A DNA stretch of 64,000 nt from Skeletonema tropicum (GCA_037178625.1 JAWZXG010000026.1:124001-188000), one strand, 5' to 3'. Positions 53,640-64,000 are shown, counted from the first letter of the stretch. Notes: a model not told the origin generated them from the sequence alone. Translations and numbers: made by a program.

Positions 53640-54913
53640 TATAAATACTCTCTTTGTGGACGAAATAATTTTTCATTAAAGAGATTTAGCCCGCTTGCCC
53701 GTCAGGCTAGATTTTAAATTTCTTCCTCAATCACCCCCAAAATCAGATTTGAGGCAAGAGACAACCTTCAACCATGGCGACAACAACTTGCTGCATTCAT
53801 TTCATCTCTCCGCTCTCCATATGTAATAGGCAATATGTTGTGGGTCGCTCCAACTAAATCTACTATTACTAGATTTTGGCAGAAATCGAATACATCGTTG
53901 AAAGGTGGCAAGACGATTCGTTCCAATTTGTATCAGTTCATGAATGCGTCTTCCTCTAGTGCTGAAAGTTCTTCTCCAAATTCTGCCTCCGATAGCTCAC
54001 AGCCATCAGCAAACGCCCCCCTTCCGATGGTTCTCACGATGGCATCCTGATGATCCTTAATGAGATACCGTGAAAGCCCACTTTTAATGCTGTTCACAAT
54101 AACTTTGGAATGCATATAAGGCAAGCCTCAACCTCAAATATTGGTATCAGACTAGATGAACACGAAAATTTGAATGCCCGCCCTTCTCGGAAATATTTTG
54201 ACAGACTCATGAGTTCTAAACGTCTCACACTATCTATCACTCGTTGATCGACGCCCATGATGTAGACAAAAATCTCATCCTCATCTGCTGCCGCCGCCAT
54301 CATCACTAATCCTTAAACTAGACAAATTCCTTTTGACAATATTGCACCGTTATATTATCATCTCCTCTGCTGTACGTCGCTTTGGAGGAGTATTATCCAC
54401 GTACGAATTAGGACAGTGTCATTCTATTGACAAAGCGAACAGAGAGTTGCTCCTACAATATTCATTCTTACGTTGCTCTCAAAGAGGGTGGTACACGCCG
54501 CTCGATCGTCGCTGCCAATTGCACTCTCAAACCAAACACATTCTTTTGATTGATATATTCAAACTCGTACTAAATATTCTCGGCGTACAAACGTTGTTGC
54601 TTGAATTTTTGTGTAAACATCACTCTCTACTCTACTCGATCTAACAAAATAACAGTCACACGTGTTTGTGTAGTGACAGTTAGTACACCACCGCAAGGTT
54701 GGACTGCCCTTCTTGTGTTGTCATCAAAATTGCACAGAATTGAGAATTGCCATCATTCTCCATTCTCCCTCATGAAAAATTGGAAGACCAGAGAGACAAC
54801 GAGCATCTTTGGAAGAGGCGTCGTCAAGGAGTCGGCTACTATGGTGCTTATGGTAACAGATGATGATGGTAACGCTTGTTGCTTGTTGCTGTTGCTGTTT
54901 CAATTTGAAAGTT
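53640..54913. other. Intergenic stretch, no gene seen
   Basis: About 1.3 kb without a supported gene. A TATAAATACC string on the minus strand near 53610 could be a TATA box for the SR-rich gene. Confidence 0.4.
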
Positions 54914-55066
54914 CAAGAAAGTTTCAGTCATCTTTCGGTCATCTTTCGGTCATCTTTCAGAATCCGAAAGATGACCGAAAGATGACCGAAAGATGACCGA
55001 AAGATGACCGAAAGATGACCGAAAGATGACCGAAAGATGACCGAAAGATGACCGAAACTTTCTTGA
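54914..55066 (+). repeat. Large hairpin built of 11-bp AAAGATGACCG units
   Basis: CAAGAAAGTTTC at 54914 pairs with GAAACTTTCTTG ending at 55066. The left arm carries three inverted units (CGGTCATCTTT) and the right arm eight to nine direct units. The pairing spans the whole segment with a five-base loop near 54960. Confidence 0.85.
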
Positions 55067-55098
55067 AGTTTTTTTAGAATGCAGGTCGATCTGTTACA

Positions 55099-55290
55099 TC
55101 GAATCCTAGGATTCTGAAAATCCTAGGATTCGATGCCGGGGAATCCTTAGATTTCCGAATCCTAGGATTCGCAAGGGGGGTGCACATCGAATCCTTGGAT
55201 TTCCGAATCCTAGGATTCGGATGGCTTCATTCACTCCGAATCCTAGGATTCGGATGGCTTGCTTCATTCACTCCGAATCCTTGGATTGAT
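55099..55290 (+). repeat. Array of CGAATCCTAGGATTCG palindromes
   Basis: The 16-bp palindrome or close variants occur about six times (near 55099, 55120, 55155, 55203, 55233, 55273), partly within a 30-40 bp higher-order unit containing GGATGGCTTCATTCACTC. It lies 100-290 bases upstream of the integrase gene. Confidence 0.8.
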
Positions 55291-55383
55291 ATGTAGGTAC
55301 TTCTGGCTTCTATGCTGGAATCTGTGCTCTTACCTCTTACTAAATAGATAATCTCAAATCACACTACAATACTCATTTTCATC

Positions 55384-57570
55384 ATGATATTCAATCAATT
55401 TGCTCTTGCTAGTTTATGTTATTGCTCACCACTTGGTGTTGACGGTGTTGCTGCATCTGGCGGTGGTGGTGGTGGTGGCAGTGAGTACTTGGCATCTGCC
55501 AACGACACACCCATGAAAGTCGCTGAGGCTGGCATTAAAGAACGACATCGTCATGCATTTAATTTGCGCATGTTCCCTGACTTGTTTCATGGTCAAAACA
55601 ATGACATAATGAAGGAGTTGAAGGATCATCCAAATTCTAATCAAAATTCACTGGAAATGAGTCAAGGAGAGTGGGAGGAGGCAATCCGCATTGTGGAGAA
55701 GTTTGGACCTGCTAAAGAATCTGATGCAACCAAAGAAGAGAAGGATTTCCGCAAGAGCTTGGGCCAACAGAAAGCAAAGAAGTGGGCTAGATTGGTTGAT
55801 AAGTACAAGGTTGAAGAATACACATTGCCAGGTTCGGATCAACCAAGAAAGCGGCTAATGAGGCTCCACAAACGTAGTGGCTTCAGTGAAGAGAGGTGGC
55901 TTCTATGTATTCCCCAGCTACAAGTGTTCGATGCGATCTATGAACATCATCATCTTGTTTCTCACTTGAAGATGAATCAAACTTGTGTCAAGGTACAAGA
56001 AAAGTATTACAACGTCACGGAAAAGCAAGTTAATGAGTTTGTAGCCACGTGTGAAACATGTAACCATGCTAATCCAGTTGCAAAAAAGCAGAAGGGAGCA
56101 AAGAAGCCAATCTTGTCCGAAAACTTTCGTGACCGATTTCAGGTCGACCTTATTGATATGAGGGGCAGCGAAATGAAAGATGTTTATGGAAACACTATGA
56201 GGTGGATCCTCACTCTGAAAGATCATTCAACTCAACTGACATACCTTCAAGCACTTCCCCGGAAATTAGCAAGATTTGTGGCATATGAACTCGATCGCAT
56301 TTTTGGGTTGATTGGATATCCAAGTATATTTCACACTGACAACGGAAAGGAGTTTACGGCAAACGAAATTCTGGTCCTACTCAAGGAGTACAGTGAATCA
56401 ATCATTACTGTTACTGGACGGCCCCGCACACCAAGGGATCAAGGTTCTGTTGAAAGCATGAATAAATTGGTGAAAAAAATCATTAAAGACCTAGAGAATG
56501 AAGCGAGGCTAAGAGGAAAGGAGGCGAACTGGACGAAGTTGCTTGGTAGAGCCATGCAAACGATTAACAGCAAGTGTGGACGTGGGAAGCATGATTGTGA
56601 ACCTTATATGGCTGTATTTGGACAGCATTACAATCAGGAAATTTCATGTTCTGTCAACGATATGAGACAGTGTTCTACAATCGAACAGCGCCTTAAATTA
56701 TCTGATGATGATCGCCTCAGGGAAGTAGCGTGTGAACTCTGTGTATTGGGAGGAGACGTAACATTCCAACCTCCTGAAGATTCTTATTGGGAGGATGATG
56801 ATAATGATGATGACATGCACGACACCTCCATATCTTCTAAGTCTCCTTCCGATGATGTCGATGAGAAAGCCATATCTTTGGCATCTCCCTCCGCAGCCGT
56901 AGCTCCTGCGTCTCACTCCAATGATATTCTTCCTCCCAATGACAGTACTGTGACTGCTCCTCCCGACGCTCAGAACGTTGTAGGTGAGAATGCCGTACCT
57001 CTTGCGACTTCAGTTGTTGCTTCTGTGACTCACTCTAATGATATCCATATACCAGACACATCCACAGTCGGCGAAGTGAATGCAACTTCCTCTTCCCATA
57101 ATGGAACTCAAGTTCATCAATCTTTGCCTCCTCAAAATGGTAAGACTGGCACTCCTCCTCCCAATGCTCAGAAACCTGTTAGTGAGAATGTACCCACAGC
57201 TTCGGCATGTCACTCAGACGATTTCAAAGACAGATCGGTCGGTAACAGCACTATAGTGAATGAAATTGAAGCTGAGGCTGGAAACACAGGTGCTGTCGAA
57301 AAGATTGCTTTGCCTGTGAGAAACAACAAACAAAAGTACTCTGTTAGCGAAGCAAGAAAAGAGACTAAAGCAAAGACTAGGACTCTCAAAACTCCGAACC
57401 CACGGACACGGAAAGGGAGACTCACAGATTATGAGTTCATCTACCCAACCCTTGAGTGCGACTGCTGCTTTTTGGGGACAAGTTTGATTTCAGTTGGTGA
57501 CGAAAAGTACATGGAAGATTGTGAACAGACTATTAGGTGGTACGAGAGTGATTTCATAGCAAGCGACTGA
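55384..57570 (+). CDS. Stand-alone retroviral-type integrase (Ginger/KRBA2-like), 728 residues
   Basis: An HHCC zinc finger (His 188-190 and 194, Cys 223 and 226) precedes a DDE integrase core. Asp255 lies in FQVDLIDM, Asp319 in FHTDNGKEF and Glu357 in GSVESMNKLV, so all three catalytic residues are present. The strings QVDLID and YGNTMRWILTLKDHSTQLTY resemble the KRBA2/Ginger group more than Gypsy polyproteins. After residue 450 a Pro/Ser/Thr-rich tail has three degenerate repeats with SHSNDI, then a basic patch (RKGRL) and a C-terminal ECDCC-containing segment. There is no gag, protease, reverse transcriptase or RNase H in the flanks. It may be a cut-and-paste transposase or a domesticated gene. 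The intact frame suggests recent activity or selection. Confidence 0.85.
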   Translation: MIFNQFALASLCYCSPLGVDGVAASGGGGGGGSEYLASANDTPMKVAEAGIKERHRHAFNLRMFPDLFHGQNNDIMKELKDHPNSNQNSLEMSQGEWEEAIRIVEKFGPAKESDATKEEKDFRKSLGQQKAKKWARLVDKYKVEEYTLPGSDQPRKRLMRLHKRSGFSEERWLLCIPQLQVFDAIYEHHHLVSHLKMNQTCVKVQEKYYNVTEKQVNEFVATCETCNHANPVAKKQKGAKKPILSENFRDRFQVDLIDMRGSEMKDVYGNTMRWILTLKDHSTQLTYLQALPRKLARFVAYELDRIFGLIGYPSIFHTDNGKEFTANEILVLLKEYSESIITVTGRPRTPRDQGSVESMNKLVKKIIKDLENEARLRGKEANWTKLLGRAMQTINSKCGRGKHDCEPYMAVFGQHYNQEISCSVNDMRQCSTIEQRLKLSDDDRLREVACELCVLGGDVTFQPPEDSYWEDDDNDDDMHDTSISSKSPSDDVDEKAISLASPSAAVAPASHSNDILPPNDSTVTAPPDAQNVVGENAVPLATSVVASVTHSNDIHIPDTSTVGEVNATSSSHNGTQVHQSLPPQNGKTGTPPPNAQKPVSENVPTASACHSDDFKDRSVGNSTIVNEIEAEAGNTGAVEKIALPVRNNKQKYSVSEARKETKAKTRTLKTPNPRTRKGRLTDYEFIYPTLECDCCFLGTSLISVGDEKYMEDCEQTIRWYESDFIASD

Positions 57571-57667
57571 ACTTTATCACGCACGAAGAGGTGGTGTCCC
57601 GAGCTATCCAAGCTACCAAAACCTTGAACCTTGCTAAAGCTCCGACACAAGTGCTAACGCTAGGCTA

Positions 57668-58062
57668 ACGCTTCGCTGAAGACACACAACATAGATCAGT
57701 ATCAACATGAAGCTTGGCACCTACCACTACCATCCTCCAACAATCATCATTCAAACATCAAGTTGACGAGCGTAGCCATCATTATTCCACTTCCATTACA
57801 ACCTCATCGCCATTGCCGACTCTATGTATGTTGGCATCATTGGAGGTCTCTACTACTTGGTCCAACCACAAGCAGCAAGCAGCACCTACTACTCCATAAA
57901 GTGTCGGCAATGACGACGATGAGGTTGATATTAGTTGGTATTGCTGCATGTGGTTGGTGGTGGAGGAGGATAGTACTAAAACCAACAACAAACAACACCA
58001 ACAACAGAGGCCAGTGGATGGATAATACACCGCATCCTACAGGTGTCTTCATCGAAGCGTCT
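57668..58062. mobile_element. MITE-like unit with CGCTTCGCTGAAGAC ends, first copy
   Basis: CGCTTCGCTGAAGACA at the left is matched by TGTCTTCATCGAAGCG at the right. The interior has no gene, although frames of 60-110 codons cross it. The second copy is at 60499-60914. Confidence 0.55.
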
Positions 58063-58728
58063 CTAATACACAGCAATCAACCCATCATTGACCACACCCC
58101 TTGATTCATGTTATCGCATCATTAAGCCGGTCACTTTTTGAGATCTTCGACCAACCAAAAAATCATGAGCTCTGATTCTTGTGGTATTTATATATGATGG
58201 TGCTTGAAATGACGATTCCAATGCTGGTCTTATTGTTCGTTCGTGTTACTCTCTCGTTTTGAAAAACTCGATTTGGATTGTCGATTTGTATTGGGGCTTG
58301 ACATTCGGATCGGATTCTAGGGGGTCGATTTAGTTGAGACGATTGACAAAGGATCAATATTTGACTTTACATCTACTCCCAATCGATAGAGCGCATTGAG
58401 AGGATTCTAAATCACCACTCATCGTCAAATTACGACAACTATCGTACAAGGATTGTTATGAAGGAAAAGGTCTAGTTTAATAATTTGGAAGACGTCAGTT
58501 AGCTCTCTATTCTAAAGTTCAAGATCAAGTCACAAATCCAGCTTCTTTAAGGCAATCATCTTCTTATTTCGTTAATATAAGTAGTACAGTTGTTACAAAT
58601 CTCCTATTCCCTAGATAGCATGATCAATATTATTTATTTGTTGCATCCCCAGCATCATCTTCATCTCTTTCCCCCTATATAATATACTTACTTCCCCATT
58701 CCTCAATCAACACCAACCCCTAACATTC

Positions 58729-59690
58729 CTACAACTTGGGCACCTTGAAGGCACCAGGCTTGATATTAATCTCCTTCACCACCTGATAACTCTTTGGAGT
58801 TGATCTTCTTGGCGTACCAGGATTAGAACTCGGTTCCGGAGCCAAGGCAAACTCTCCACCCCACTGCTTCGAATCTTCCGCACACGCCAACGTAGGCTCA
58901 TCCACATGCTGATTCTCATGCGCCAATGCAATCTTCAGCGGTCCCCTCTTGGCATCATTCACAGCAAGTGTCAACTGAGGACAATGCTCCGGCATATAAT
59001 ACGACCGTCCAGGCCGCATCACCAACCGCTGCCCCTCTTCATTATCTGTATTTCCCGACCCCTCCAACACGACAAATATCGCCGGAACACTCAAAGCCGG
59101 CAACGTAATATCCTCCCCCGGATTACACGTGATAATCATGACTTCAAACTCCCCCGTGGGTGGAGTATACCTCATAATCCGATCATCCCCATAGGCCGGT
59201 GTGCCCGCATTAATCGTCGGTCCACCCATCGAATACGTCAACATATTGACCAAATTATCCACATCTTTGAATTTGGGTGTCAAACCCGCCCTCACCACAT
59301 TGTCACTACACGCCATACACTCAATAATCTCCCCGGCGACATAGGCATGCGGTTCATTCGCCGCCATGTAAAAACTCTCCCCGGGCGCAATGAGCAGGTA
59401 ATTGAGCAGGAAGGGAGCCATGGCCCCCGAATCCCCGGGGAACTGCTGGGCCAATCGTAAGATGGCACGGGCGCACTTTCGTTCCCACGGTGGTTCCTCG
59501 TGAGGGTGGACGTGATCGACCGATTGCTCCTTCTGTAGACGCTTTAATAGCTTCTTGAGCTGTGTCTGTGACGTTTCGACGGGGCACGACATGAAGGATT
59601 GGAACAACATCCGGAGTGCCTTCTTCTTTTCGTCCTCCTCACGTGAGCAGAGAAAGATGGCCAGCTTGGCCTCGTTGGAGATGCAGGCGG
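58729..59690 (-). pseudogene. Truncated duplicate of mannose-6-phosphate isomerase
   Basis: Encodes the C-terminal 293 residues of the enzyme at 61575-63047 from an internal Met, apparently without a change, and the matching sequence continues upstream to about 59690. There the frame reads into unrelated sequence (QAGGELGQLL). The part carrying three zinc ligands (Gln113, His115, Glu140 in the full protein) is missing, so it cannot be active. The fourth ligand His285 and Arg305 are still encoded. Confidence 0.88.
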
Positions 59691-59696
59691 GCGGCG

Positions 59697-60496
59697 AACT
59701 CGGTCAGTTACTGACCACAACATCCATCATAATGGATGCTTACTTGACCACAACATCATCATTATCATTACGGATGCATCGGCACGCATGGCTGGTGGCT
59801 GGTGGCTTGGCTGGCTAATGAGTAGGAGGCTGAGCCCTTGAGCTTGATGCGCTTGTCAGGATTTGAAGTTTGAATTGAGCTATTGAGACGGGTGTCTTGA
59901 TACTGCGAAAGACCATTTTTGAATCACATGACCTCAACCACACGCACACTCACCACAAAGCTCACATCAGCATCAGCAGCTCAACAATGAACTTTTAACG
60001 GCCGCTATCTCCCCTTCCAGTGGTCCAATGACGACGATGAGTGGCGTTTTGGAAAGCCCTCGAGCAGCTCTATCGATTAGGCATATAACTGGTCTGATTG
60101 GACGACTTTTCTTCAATCGTCTCGGTCAAAAAGAGGTCTACTTCTTGTACAACTCGTCCAGATAGATCGGCTCTGCACCTGCACCCAGATTCGAGATTCT
60201 GACCAATGGAATCAAAATTTGACCACAATACAACATGACAACCATTGGAAAGCTCTCTTCAATCTGCATCGTTTAGTACCATCATTTCGATCAAAATAAT
60301 AATCACAGCTCGGCCGCGGCCCTCACGAAAGAACGATCGCCTTAATTTTACTGCAGTGCCGTCAATGAAAGTTGGTACATCTAAGATCAAAAAAAGCGAC
60401 CACCTTCAGCTGTAAGATCCGGACAGTTGGCACGAGCGCAACAAAAGATAATAAACACTGTTCGGCCTCCCTGCGGTCGCCCTCACCCCCGACCAG
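59697..60496. other. Stretch between the duplication copies
   Basis: 800 bases. A short tandem repeat of TGACCACAACATC lies at about 59711-59770. No gene supported. Confidence 0.45.
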
Positions 60497-62540
60497 AACG
60501 CTTCGCTGAAGACAGAAGCATAGATCAGTATTAACATGATGGTAGCTACATACGGATGAGGTCTATGTTGTCACATGCACCGTCAATGAGTCACCATCAT
60601 TCAATCAGAGTAATCATCAAGTTGACGAGCGGAGCCATCATTATTCCACTTCCACTACAACCTCATCGTCATTGCCGACTATGTATGTTGGCATCATTGG
60701 AGGTCTCTACTACTTGGTCCAACCACAAGCAGTACAAGCAGTATTCGTATTCGCAATTCGCATCGTCGGCAATGACGATGAGGTATTGCTGCTTGTGGTT
60801 GGTGGAGGAGTTGAATGGAGGATAGTACTACAACCAACAACAAGCAACACTAACAACAGAGGCCAGTGGATGGATAATACACCGCATCCTACAGGTGTCT
60901 TCAGCGAAGCGTCTCTAATACACAGCAATCAACCCATCATTGACCACACCCCTTGATTCATGTTTGAGCTTCATTAAGCCGGTCACTTTTTGAGATCTTC
61001 GACCAACCAACAAATCATGAGTTCTGATTCTTGTGGTATTTATATATGATAGTGCTTGAAATGACGATTCCAATGCTGGTCTTATTCTTTGTGTTACTCT
61101 CTCTGGATTGTCGATTTGTATTGGGGCTTGACATTCGGAACCCCTGATTCAGTTGAGACGATTGACAAAGGATCAATATTTGACTTTACAACTACTCCCA
61201 ATCGATAGAGCGCATTGAGAGTAGAGGATTCTAAATCACCACTCATCGTCAAAATACGACAACTATCGTACAAGGATTGTTATGAAGGAAAAGGTCAACT
61301 TGGAAGAAGTGAGTAATATTGACGGCCAAGCAATGCTTTCATGCCTATTTCAAAGGATTTGGATCATTATTCATGCTACAACTTAAGCCAATCATCTTCT
61401 TATTTCGTTAATATAAGTAGTAAAGTTGTTACAAATCTCTTATTCCCTCTAGATCATGAATGATCAATATTATTTATTTCTTGCATCCCCAGCATCAGCA
61501 TCATCTTCATCTCTTTCCCCCTATATAATATACTTACTTCCCCATTCCTCAATCAACACCAACCCCTAACATTCCTACAACTTGGGCACCTTGAAGGCAC
61601 CAGGCTTGATATTAATCTCCTTCACCACCTGATAACTCTTTGGAGTTGATCTTCTTGGCGTACCAGGATTAGAACTCGGTTCCGGAGCCAAGGCAAACTC
61701 TCCACCCCACTGCTTCGAATCTTCCGCACACGCCAACGTAGGCTCATCCACATGCTGATTCTCATGCGCCAATGCAATCTTCAGCGGTCCCCTCTTGGCA
61801 TCATTCACAGCAAGTGTCAACTGAGGACAATGCTCCGGCATATAATACGACCGTCCAGGCCGCATCACCAACCGCTGCCCCTCTTCATTATCTGTATTTC
61901 CCGACCCCTCCAACACGACAAATATCGCCGGAACACTCAAAGCCGGCAACGTAATATCCTCCCCCGGATTACACGTGATAATCATGACTTCAAACTCCCC
62001 CGTGGGTGGAGTATACCTCATAATCCGATCATCCCCATAGGCCGGTGTGCCCGCATTAATCGTCGGTCCACCCATCGAATACGTCAACATATTGACCAAA
62101 TTATCCACATCTTTGAATTTGGGTGTCAAACCCGCCCTCACCACATTGTCACTACACGCCATACACTCAATAATCTCCCCGGCGACATAGGCATGCGGTT
62201 CATTCGCCGCCATGTAAAAACTCTCCCCGGGCGCAATGAGCAGGTAATTGAGCAGGAAGGGAGCCATGGCCCCCGAATCCCCGGGGAACTGCTGGGCCAA
62301 TCGTAAGATGGCACGGGCGCACTTTCGTTCCCACGGTGGTTCCTCGTGAGGGTGGACGTGATCGACCGATTGCTCCTTCTGTAGACGCTTTAATAGCTTC
62401 TTGAGCTGTGTCTGTGACGTTTCGACGGGGCACGACATGAAGGATTGGAACAACATCCGGAGTGCCTTCTTCTTTTCGTCCTCCTCACGTGAGCAGAGAA
62501 AGATGGCCAGCTTGGCCTCGTTGGAGATGCAGGCGGCGAA
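60497..62540. repeat. Second copy of the ~2 kb direct duplication
   Basis: Direct repeat of 57665-59696. This copy continues into the complete isomerase gene, so it is probably the original locus. Confidence 0.85.
60499..60914. mobile_element. MITE-like unit with CGCTTCGCTGAAGAC ends, second copy
   Basis: CGCTTCGCTGAAGACA at the left and TGTCTTCAGCGAAGCG at the right form perfect 16-bp inverted ends about 400 bases apart. The two copies have diverged in the interior. Confidence 0.55.
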
Positions 62541-63047
62541 CTCGGGGTGTTTTTTGATCAATATGGCAATTTCTTCGAGGCGGCGAAAGCCACACATGGC
62601 CTCGAAGGGGGTGAGTGCCACGGCCAATTCGGGCTTGTGGTTGTCATCGACGTAGTTGGTGGGATTTTCGAGGTGGAGGCGCTTGGCTCCGTCCTTGCAC
62701 GGGTGGGCTTGGATGGATAGGGCCTTGCCGGCGGAGAGGATTTTGAAGAGAAAGGGAAGTTGACCGCCCACTACCGATTCCAGAGTGGTCCCATCTCGCA
62801 GTGTGGTTGGGCCGGAGGGGTGTGTTCCCAGCCACAATTCAGCGTAGGGAGAATCTGGATCGACTTCATCAATGACACCGCTTTCGAGTGCAAAGCGGGC
62901 AACGCGAGAATCGAGACCACGGATGCCCCAGGCATAATCTTTGACTGTTGGACGGAGGGGAAGCACGTGCCGGTGGGATGACTTGTCGTAGGTGTGAACG
63001 GAGGCCATGGTTGTTGATATATGGATGTCTTTTTTTGTCTTACTCAT
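61575..63047 (-). CDS. Mannose-6-phosphate isomerase, class I
   Basis: 490 residues (477 if the second Met at 63008 is used). Interconverts fructose-6-phosphate and mannose-6-phosphate, feeding GDP-mannose for glycans and cell-wall polysaccharides. The zinc site is complete: SIQAHPCKDG gives Gln113 and His115, HKPELAVAL gives Glu140, and ANEPHAYVAGE gives His285. NVVRAGLTPKFKDV (301-314) is the signature with the catalytic Arg305. The N-terminal DYAWG and FLFKILSAGKALSIQAHP are typical. Intronless, no organelle signal, hence cytosolic. The 3' part is duplicated 2.85 kb away. Confidence 0.93.
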   Translation of the reverse strand: MSKTKKDIHISTTMASVHTYDKSSHRHVLPLRPTVKDYAWGIRGLDSRVARFALESGVIDEVDPDSPYAELWLGTHPSGPTTLRDGTTLESVVGGQLPFLFKILSAGKALSIQAHPCKDGAKRLHLENPTNYVDDNHKPELAVALTPFEAMCGFRRLEEIAILIKKHPEFAACISNEAKLAIFLCSREEDEKKKALRMLFQSFMSCPVETSQTQLKKLLKRLQKEQSVDHVHPHEEPPWERKCARAILRLAQQFPGDSGAMAPFLLNYLLIAPGESFYMAANEPHAYVAGEIIECMACSDNVVRAGLTPKFKDVDNLVNMLTYSMGGPTINAGTPAYGDDRIMRYTPPTGEFEVMIITCNPGEDITLPALSVPAIFVVLEGSGNTDNEEGQRLVMRPGRSYYMPEHCPQLTLAVNDAKRGPLKIALAHENQHVDEPTLACAEDSKQWGGEFALAPEPSSNPGTPRRSTPKSYQVVKEINIKPGAFKVPKL

Positions 63048-64000
63048 TGACGTTTATGATTGATCTCGATGCTTTAGTATGACTGCAATGCATTCAATTG
63101 CCCGAAGCGAAGCGCATGTCAAGAAAAAAAATAAAAATGACTGTCATTTGTGGAGGGGCTGGTCCAGAAAGTTGATCTTCATCTGAATGATTCTGCTAAA
63201 GGGCTAGGAGTATTTTGATGATGCGTACAATACTAACCTTCAGCACATACAACATACAACTCCACACACAAAAAGAATGTCTCCGCCCCCCCTGATCACG
63301 GTTGCTTAAAGGGAAAGGTTACATACGACATCTATCCCTCGGTTCCCGTGCCCTGAATATGGCAGCTGTCGAGTTGATGTACTTTTGGTAGTATCGTACA
63401 AGAAATGTGGCTGGAGTTCAGTCAATCTAAGATCTAGGGTTGTTCCTCGAATCGGTTAATAAGTTCATCAAAGCGTTTGCCTTTGCCTTTGCAAATCATG
63501 CAATTTGCTGAGAACCATCACTTCGTCTGATCAAAGAGAGAAACGAATTGAGTGCATACTTAGAGTTACAAATGAGTACAGCAAGATTAATGATTTTGAT
63601 AGATTAGGTTATCAAATGTTCATTACTCATATAGCTCGAAATAGCTTGTACTATTCCTTGTAGGCTGTCTTGGGAATTTGAAAATGGCTTTGCCTCCCCT
63701 ACCATTTTATCCTACATTGTTACTTGTCTTGCATAACTTGGGTGCTACAAGTACAAAGTTCAACAAGAGAGATTCAACTAGACCTGCGCCTCTTTGGACT
63801 CCTACCTTCCCCATTATAAGGTGGGCAAAGTAATTCCCCCCGCTGATCCTCCACCTGTGACTGTGGATGCATATGAGAAGCGAGATCTCCTGGAAAGGGT
63901 AGAGGCCGGATTGCTCCAAGATTAAAAGTGTTGTCGCTTCTATACTTCTGGAGCACTGCCTTGAGAGAGGCAGGAGATACACTTCTACTTGTTATTCTTC
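63048..64000. other. Right-edge stretch, no gene seen
   Basis: 950 bases upstream of the isomerase gene running to the window edge. No gene or repeat recognised; short minus-strand frames near 63707-63982 have no protein character. Confidence 0.4.

Larger units (their letters stand above)
57665..59696. repeat. First copy of a ~2 kb direct duplication
   Basis: Matches 60497-62540 in the same orientation. The isomerase coding part is offset by 2846 bases and looks identical, while the 3' flank has many substitutions and indels. The left breakpoint shares AACGCTTCGCTGAAGAC; the right one lies in the isomerase gene near 59690. Confidence 0.85.

Noticed and set aside
54967..55060. 11-bp direct units considered as a telomere-like or CRISPR array
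   Set aside because: No spacers, no telomeric motif, and the array folds back on its inverted left arm.
55384..57570. Reading the integrase as the 3' end of a full Gypsy retrotransposon
   Set aside because: No reverse transcriptase, RNase H, protease or LTR is seen in the flanking 1.4 kb, and the core strings fit Ginger/KRBA2 better.
57763..58104. Open frames of 60-110 codons, repeated at 60556-60956
   Set aside because: They lie in the MITE-like unit with inverted ends, and the frames differ between the two copies because of indels.
58906..59460. 184-codon plus-strand frame, repeated at 61752-62306
   Set aside because: It is antisense to the isomerase gene, whose zinc ligands and signature are clear on the minus strand; it repeats only because the gene is duplicated.

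Overview
The window looks like nuclear DNA of a stramenopile alga, most likely a centric diatom. Two genes carry diatom-type plastid presequences (Ser/Thr-rich with an AF or SAFAP cleavage motif). Several genes have short GT-AG introns of about 80-190 bp. One gene family has no recognisable counterpart outside diatoms, and the intergenic DNA is packed with short inverted-repeat elements. There is no operon structure. Species cannot be fixed from sequence alone.

Ordinary housekeeping genes are few. They are a plastid-targeted RNA-binding-like protein with four CysRS-type helical units and a SAP domain (0.3-2.0 kb, minus), a PMP34-type peroxisomal solute carrier (23.75-25.0 kb, plus), the cytochrome b6f haem-assembly factor CCB1 (25.2-26.4 kb, minus, three exons), an ankyrin-repeat protein (27.06-27.93 kb, plus), the TOR-complex WD40 subunit LST8 (35.0-36.2 kb, minus, two exons) and a class I mannose-6-phosphate isomerase (61.6-63.05 kb, minus). 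Other plausible protein genes have no assigned function: coiled-coil and low-complexity proteins at 39.4, 41.4 and 42.6 kb, two proteins with an OTU-like layout but no catalytic residue (29.6 and 52 kb), and an SR-dipeptide region at 53.4 kb.

Mobile and rearranged DNA dominates the rest. A 1.85-1.9 kb element carrying a diatom-specific gene occurs twice in opposite orientation (3.5-5.3 and 30.6-32.5 kb), with an eroded third end at 51.1 kb. A 733-bp block appears identical and inverted at 28.6-29.3 and 33.1-33.8 kb. A PIF1-type helicase C-terminal half (13.8-15.0 kb) lies beside a 4.2 kb nested foldback structure (15.8-20.0 kb) whose two outward ends each finish in a hairpin followed by CTAG. 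A transposase-like pseudogene (47.0-48.1 kb) has one frameshift and one nonsense codon. A free-standing retroviral-type integrase gene (55.4-57.6 kb) has no reverse transcriptase beside it. Immediately after it comes a direct ~2 kb duplication that made a truncated second copy of the mannose-6-phosphate isomerase gene. Stowaway-like and mariner-like MITEs and many tandem repeats fill the gaps.

Four members of one diatom-specific family (two nearly identical in the 1.9 kb element, one at 21.1-21.8 kb, one with a nonsense codon at 22.65-23.29 kb) share a layout: a V-x-F motif, a W-containing stretch, a central G-[IL]-E-like core and an Arg/Ala-rich helix. This is the best candidate here for an undescribed expanded family. 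All identifications are from reading the sequence; no database search was possible.
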